From positions 5,022,001 through 5,086,000 of the forward strand of contig WHVY01000006.1 in assembly GCA_022266195.1 (NCBI GenBank): a stretch of 64,000 nucleotides of DNA. The letters are read 5' to 3'. The notes beneath the pieces are model-generated. The model saw only the letters and a list, made by a program, of their open reading frames with translations. It was not told where the DNA came from and made no database searches. Position numbers and translations under genes: made by a program. Positions within the stretch are counted from its first letter, which is position 1, and each line of letters opens with the position of its first letter. Of the stretch, positions 59,475 through 64,000 are shown in pieces. Origin of the DNA: Tetranychus cinnabarinus. Lineage: Eukaryota; Arthropoda; Arachnida; Trombidiformes; Tetranychidae.

Positions 59475-62400
59475 GAAGATGAACAATAAAAAAAAGGAGA
59501 AACATTAACATAAAATTCAACTTGGAAAAAAATTAAAAAGTTGATTGAAGATTCAATGGCAATTCAATGTTCAAGGCATCAAATAAAAGCGAGATAAGTT
59601 CATAATTGATGAAAAAGAGAAGAAACAGAAAAAATTTTCAGAGTTGTTGGAATGAAAAAAAGGGCTGAAAGTTTCATCAGCATGGAAAAGGGTTTCCAAG
59701 AAAAGATTGACCAAAAAGATTTACTTTTTTTCTCCATAAAGTGAGGAAAAAAAGTAACAAAAAAGTGTCCAAAGTCATTGGTTGTAAATTTTTTACAATC
59801 AGATGATGGATTCTTGAGCATATCCTGAAATTTGTTTCCAAACATCATGTTTTTCAATTTTTCATCCCTCAAAAGTAATAATACAAAATGATTGTGACTG
59901 AGGTTTTGTCACTGGTTAATACTATTGACAAGAAAAGAGAGCAAAAAATGAATAAAGGAAAGGAGAAGCAAAATGGTGAGTCAATGGATTCTCATCATGT
60001 CCATTAAACAAATCATGATGAGAGTGATGATGATCTTCATACAAGATGACATTTATAAAGCAAGAAGTAGTAGAGTTCAATATGTTTGAAAGAAGATTTT
60101 AAAGCGAGAAGATTTAAACATCAATCGATTACATTTACTGTAATATAATGGAAACAAGAGGCGAAAAGATGAAAGTGAAAATGAAAAAATTTTCATCATT
60201 CAACGGGAAAAGGATGAAGATGATAATGATGAGAGTGATAGTGAAAAGAAATAAAACTGCAAGATTGATGATAATTCAGAGGAAAAAAGATGTAAGGTGT
60301 AAATCTCGAGTTTAAATCCTCTGCGTCCTTCAGTCCATATTCATCTTTTTTTTCAATTGACTAAAAGATTCAGTTGGAACAAAAGGTTGAACAAAAAAAA
60401 GGTAACTTTAAGTGAACAAGTTTGATAGAAATGATCATTTTATCTTTTTTCTTGTTTTCATCATTTTTCTTCTTTGCACTCTTTTTGAAAAAAACTGACA
60501 AACAAAAAGTTAAAATGACAAGTTTTATTGGAAACGATTGAATATATAATACACCTGAACATCATGGGTAAAAGTAATTCAATAGATAGTCATGAAACTT
60601 GAAAAATATCGCAAAGCAAATTGGCAAGATTATCAGTTTATAATGAAAGGCAAAGGTTGACAAAGTGTAACATGAAAATATTGTTAAGTTGATAATGCAA
60701 ATAGCAAGTTGGACAAGAAAGGTTGAACAAAGTCTGAATCTATAACAGGGACTGAATCAAGAACATGAAACAAAAAATGAGTTTGACTCCATTACTAAAT
60801 TACCTTTAATCATGCAAAATACAGTGGACGCTCAGAGCGAGTTGAATGTTTACTTTGACTTTATCAACATTAAAATGATCATCATTGATGAAAAAGCATT
60901 TTCAATTTGCAATTCTTATTTTCTCAGAGTTTCTGTGTGTTCCATGTTCATGTTTTGTTGCCAAAAATACCTATTACCATAATGCAAGAAAGTGAATGGA
61001 AAAAGATGAAAAATTGAAACTAAAGAGAGGACAAAGAGTAGCAAAATAAATTGTTTGCCTAACCAACAAATGTACAGGAAAAAAAAGGTTGATAGTTTTT
61101 AACCAAAGGGCATAAAAAGAGTAAAAAAACAAATCATTATTGGCCTTTTTATGCAAAAAAAGTACAACATCACGAGCAAGTTCGAGTAAAACATCGGTAA
61201 AAGGTTATTGTGATGGAGAGTAAAAATGATAATGATGATGATCAGGGTAAAGGAAAAAATAGGTGAACACTGATTTATAATGAAAGTAGAAAATGTGATA
61301 AAAAAGATAATCGACATTTCAATCTGTTCTTGATCGATTCAGTATTGGTCCATTTTCATCTCGCTCTTTCCTCTCTCCCGGTTCAAGCTTTTTTTACTGT
61401 CATCTTTTTGTTGGCGTAAAGAGCGGCAACCCGTGAAAAGTAAATTAGGTCATTCAGATGATTGAGTGACCGGGTTGAGAAGGGTTTGTGTTTTTTAATG
61501 CCTAACAAGCCAGTGATAACAGTACAAGAGGACAAGAAAGGGTCAGTTTTTTGTGTGTGTTTGTTTTGTACTGGACTGACCTTTGCACTATTGCTCTTGT
61601 GGCACACACACACACGCGTCCAGCTTTTTATTGTTGCATTTGTTTAAACCCTTCACCTCCTCCTTTTGCCAGTAAAGGGCACACAATGAAAGAGGTTATA
61701 CAAAGAGTTGAAAGGTGAAGGGAATAAAGAGGCCCATTGATGGTCAGTTTACTGTTACTCTGTTTCCTGTTTTATTGGTCAACTTACTCTTTCACTCTCT
61801 CTTGTTATTGGCATCATTGGCCTACTTTTAACCAGTCAAGGGTAGGGATCAAAAGAGACTTGGCAATTGACAAAAATCTTTGGATCTTTGGGTCAGGTCA
61901 AGCGGACTTGGACAGTTTGCCAATTAACATCGTTTTTTTGCATCTTTTTCATCTCACAAAAAAAGTCAACTTTGGCATCTTTTTAAGATGAAAAATTTTG
62001 GCAAAGTTAACTGTAAGTGTAACAATTTTTTATTTACTGAAACTGTTTTACTCGTTCACTATTAAATGCAATTAAAAATCAATTGTGATCAAAATGATGA
62101 GGAATGTAAAATGAAACAATGAAATTGATTGAAACATTGTCTTGTCTTTTAATGATTGACATTTTGTCAATTGAAATAATAAATATAAAACACAGAATAA
62201 AGGTCAGCTTGACCAAAGGTGGGCGGAAAAGATTGAAAATAAACTTTGAATTTGACTCTAAACCAAGGGTGGAAGTAAACAGTAAAGCGTTTAAGCTTGA
62301 TTAATTGTCAACAATATTAACTTTTAAACTCAAGGTAATCTGGTAACTTTCAAGTGACCAAAGCAATGAATAAATTAGCCGATTGAAGGTTAAAGTAAAT

Positions 62401-64000
62401 TGGACAAAATGAAACAAAATGAGGGAAAAAGATGAAAATTGAAAATACAATGTGAATAACCAAAGTTCAATATAATGTTCAAAATTAAATTTCAATTTTT
62501 CACCTTTTTTTATTGATACTTTTTTTCATATTGTTTCACAGCAACTTTCAAGTGAAACTTTTTTCTCTGTCCAATATTTCAAACATGGAAGAGAGGAAAA
62601 AGCCCCAACAAAAGGTAAATAATTGATATAAAGAAGGGAAAAATTGTTCTTGTAAATGTTGAGTCCTGTGATGATATTGGAGATGCTCCAATCGTCTAAA
62701 CATTGACTCAGGACTTTTGAAATCTGAAAGGAGAAGAGGAAGATTTCAAGATTTGGAGAAGAGCATTTTTGCAAGAAGTAAAGTTTGCTTCACCATTGGT
62801 TTCCAAGAGGCAAGAGAGTAAAAAAAGATGTAAAGATGAAGATGGTGATGCTGGTGATGAGGATGAGAAAGAGGCTTGCGGTAACCTAACCATAAATGGG
62901 CCTTAGCCAAGAAACATCCCGATTCCTCGAACCGGATATCTTTTCTTTCTTTTTTTGCACTTAGAAACCAATAGCGAAGATGCTTTACTTTTCTTCTTCT
63001 TCATCATCTTGCACATCTTCCTCTCACTCTCTCCCAGATTTATTTGGGGGAGTCCCCTAGTTCAAATGATCATACGTCATTCAACATAAATATGTATACA
63101 GATTATACTGGCCTTATATGTATTTAAGTCCCTCTTGCTTTCCCTTATGGTTTCATGGGGAAGAGAAATGAAGAGAGATAGAGAAAGAGAATGGAAAAGA
63201 AAGAGAAGAGAAAGTGGGGAAAGTGAGAGAGAGAGGAATTAGTGCACATTGAGAGGCAAGAAGAGAGAGAGAGAGAGAGAGTAAAAAATATCCTTGAGGA
63301 TAGCTTAAACTAAACCATTCTTGATGATGAGGAAACGGGTTGTGATAACGAAGACTCTCTGTGAATCAGTAAAGTAGGTTGTTAGGCAAAGCTTTTTTAC
63401 TTTTTTTAGATGATAAATATGAACGTTTTTTTCCACTTTTTCATCTTCCTTCCTCTTCTCTCTTCTCTTCGCCAAAAAATGAGATCAGAATTATCATTCG
63501 CACAATGAAACTGCTGTTTTCAGATGTTGGATAACACCATTCAGGACAGCAAGGCCAGGCAGTCTTTTTCCTTTCTTTCTGTTGGTTCTTTTTTCCATCT
63601 TCATCTTTTTTCCTTTCTTTTTCTTATTCTCTTTTCGTCATCATCGTCACCTCATGTTCAATGAGCAATCGGTTTGGTTGAGCCAACAAAACTCCCTCAT
63701 CATCACCTATTAAGGTGAACGAGATGAACATGATGATGAGTGGCGATGATGATGAATGCAAAAGACTGGATAGTTTTGAGTGAAAAAAAATCGCCCCACA
63801 CAAAACACAATAATACAAGTGCAAGTGAAAAGACAAGTTCATGTTTCTCATTTTTATATGTGTGTGAGTGTGTAAAACAAATAAACACACAACAACGGCA
63901 ACAGGCAAAAAAGTACAACAAAACCAAAAAAAATTGTAAATAATGAAAGTCAAAATAAAAACTCCTACTTGGCCATTAGATGACTCTTATTACTTAATCA
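59475..64000 (-). other. probable BCL11 intron, no exon seen
   Basis: I looked on the minus strand for the N-terminal BCL11 finger and for coding blocks with splice sites and found none. The stretch contains GA-rich and TTC-rich tracts and many ATG/CAT repeats. A perfect kappaB-like site GGGGAGTCCCC lies at 63047-63057. Confidence 0.5.
63160..63290. repeat. polypurine tract with (GA)n
   Basis: GA-rich DNA broken by one short mixed segment, ending in about ten pure GA units at 63262-63281. Confidence 0.8.

Overview
The window is AT-rich animal nuclear DNA with spliced genes (GT-AG introns), long stretches without genes, and many ATG/GAT, CT and AAG simple repeats. The two genes that can be named, a RIM-type active-zone protein and a BCL11-type zinc-finger factor, plus TTAGG-like pentamer tracts, point to an arthropod. 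The short RIM introns (82 to 1125 bases) suggest a fairly compact genome, perhaps a mite or other chelicerate, but the species cannot be fixed from the sequence alone.

Layout. At 1046-4308 (+) lie the last six coding exons of a RIM homologue, with both C2 domains. From about 5.1 to 11.5 kb there is a nested wreck of mobile DNA and a broken gene. An intact pogo/Tigger-like DNA transposon (5443-8489) has very long, nearly identical terminal inverted repeats. It sits between the arms of an older, diverged inverted repeat (about 5150-5330 and 9384-9515). A minus-strand multi-exon pseudogene that I cannot name (8717 to about 11520) overlaps the right side. One of its exons is split by a 302-base MITE with an 8-base target duplication.

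From 11.5 to 43.5 kb I see no intact gene. There is a frameshifted coding relic near 14.2-14.55 kb, a region with a 20-base palindrome and a telomere-like tract at 17.2-17.8 kb, a non-autonomous hAT element at 38006-38324 with an exact 8-base target duplication, and a probable decayed second one at 41237-41914. At 43530-44144 (-) is a single-exon gene for a small secreted protein of unknown function. From 44.2 to 57.8 kb there is no convincing gene, but a 24-base sequence is shared exactly between 45.7 and 57.1 kb. At 58118-59472 (-) is the large last exon of a BCL11A/B-type factor; 59.5-64 kb is probably its upstream intron.

The genes do not form a functional unit. The RIM and BCL11 homologues are neuronal genes in other animals. 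The most unusual object is the transposon: each of its inverted repeats carries a complete tRNA-like Pol III unit (A box, B box and a T7 terminator) pointing inward, and its target site looks like that of PIF/Harbinger although its transposase looks like pogo.
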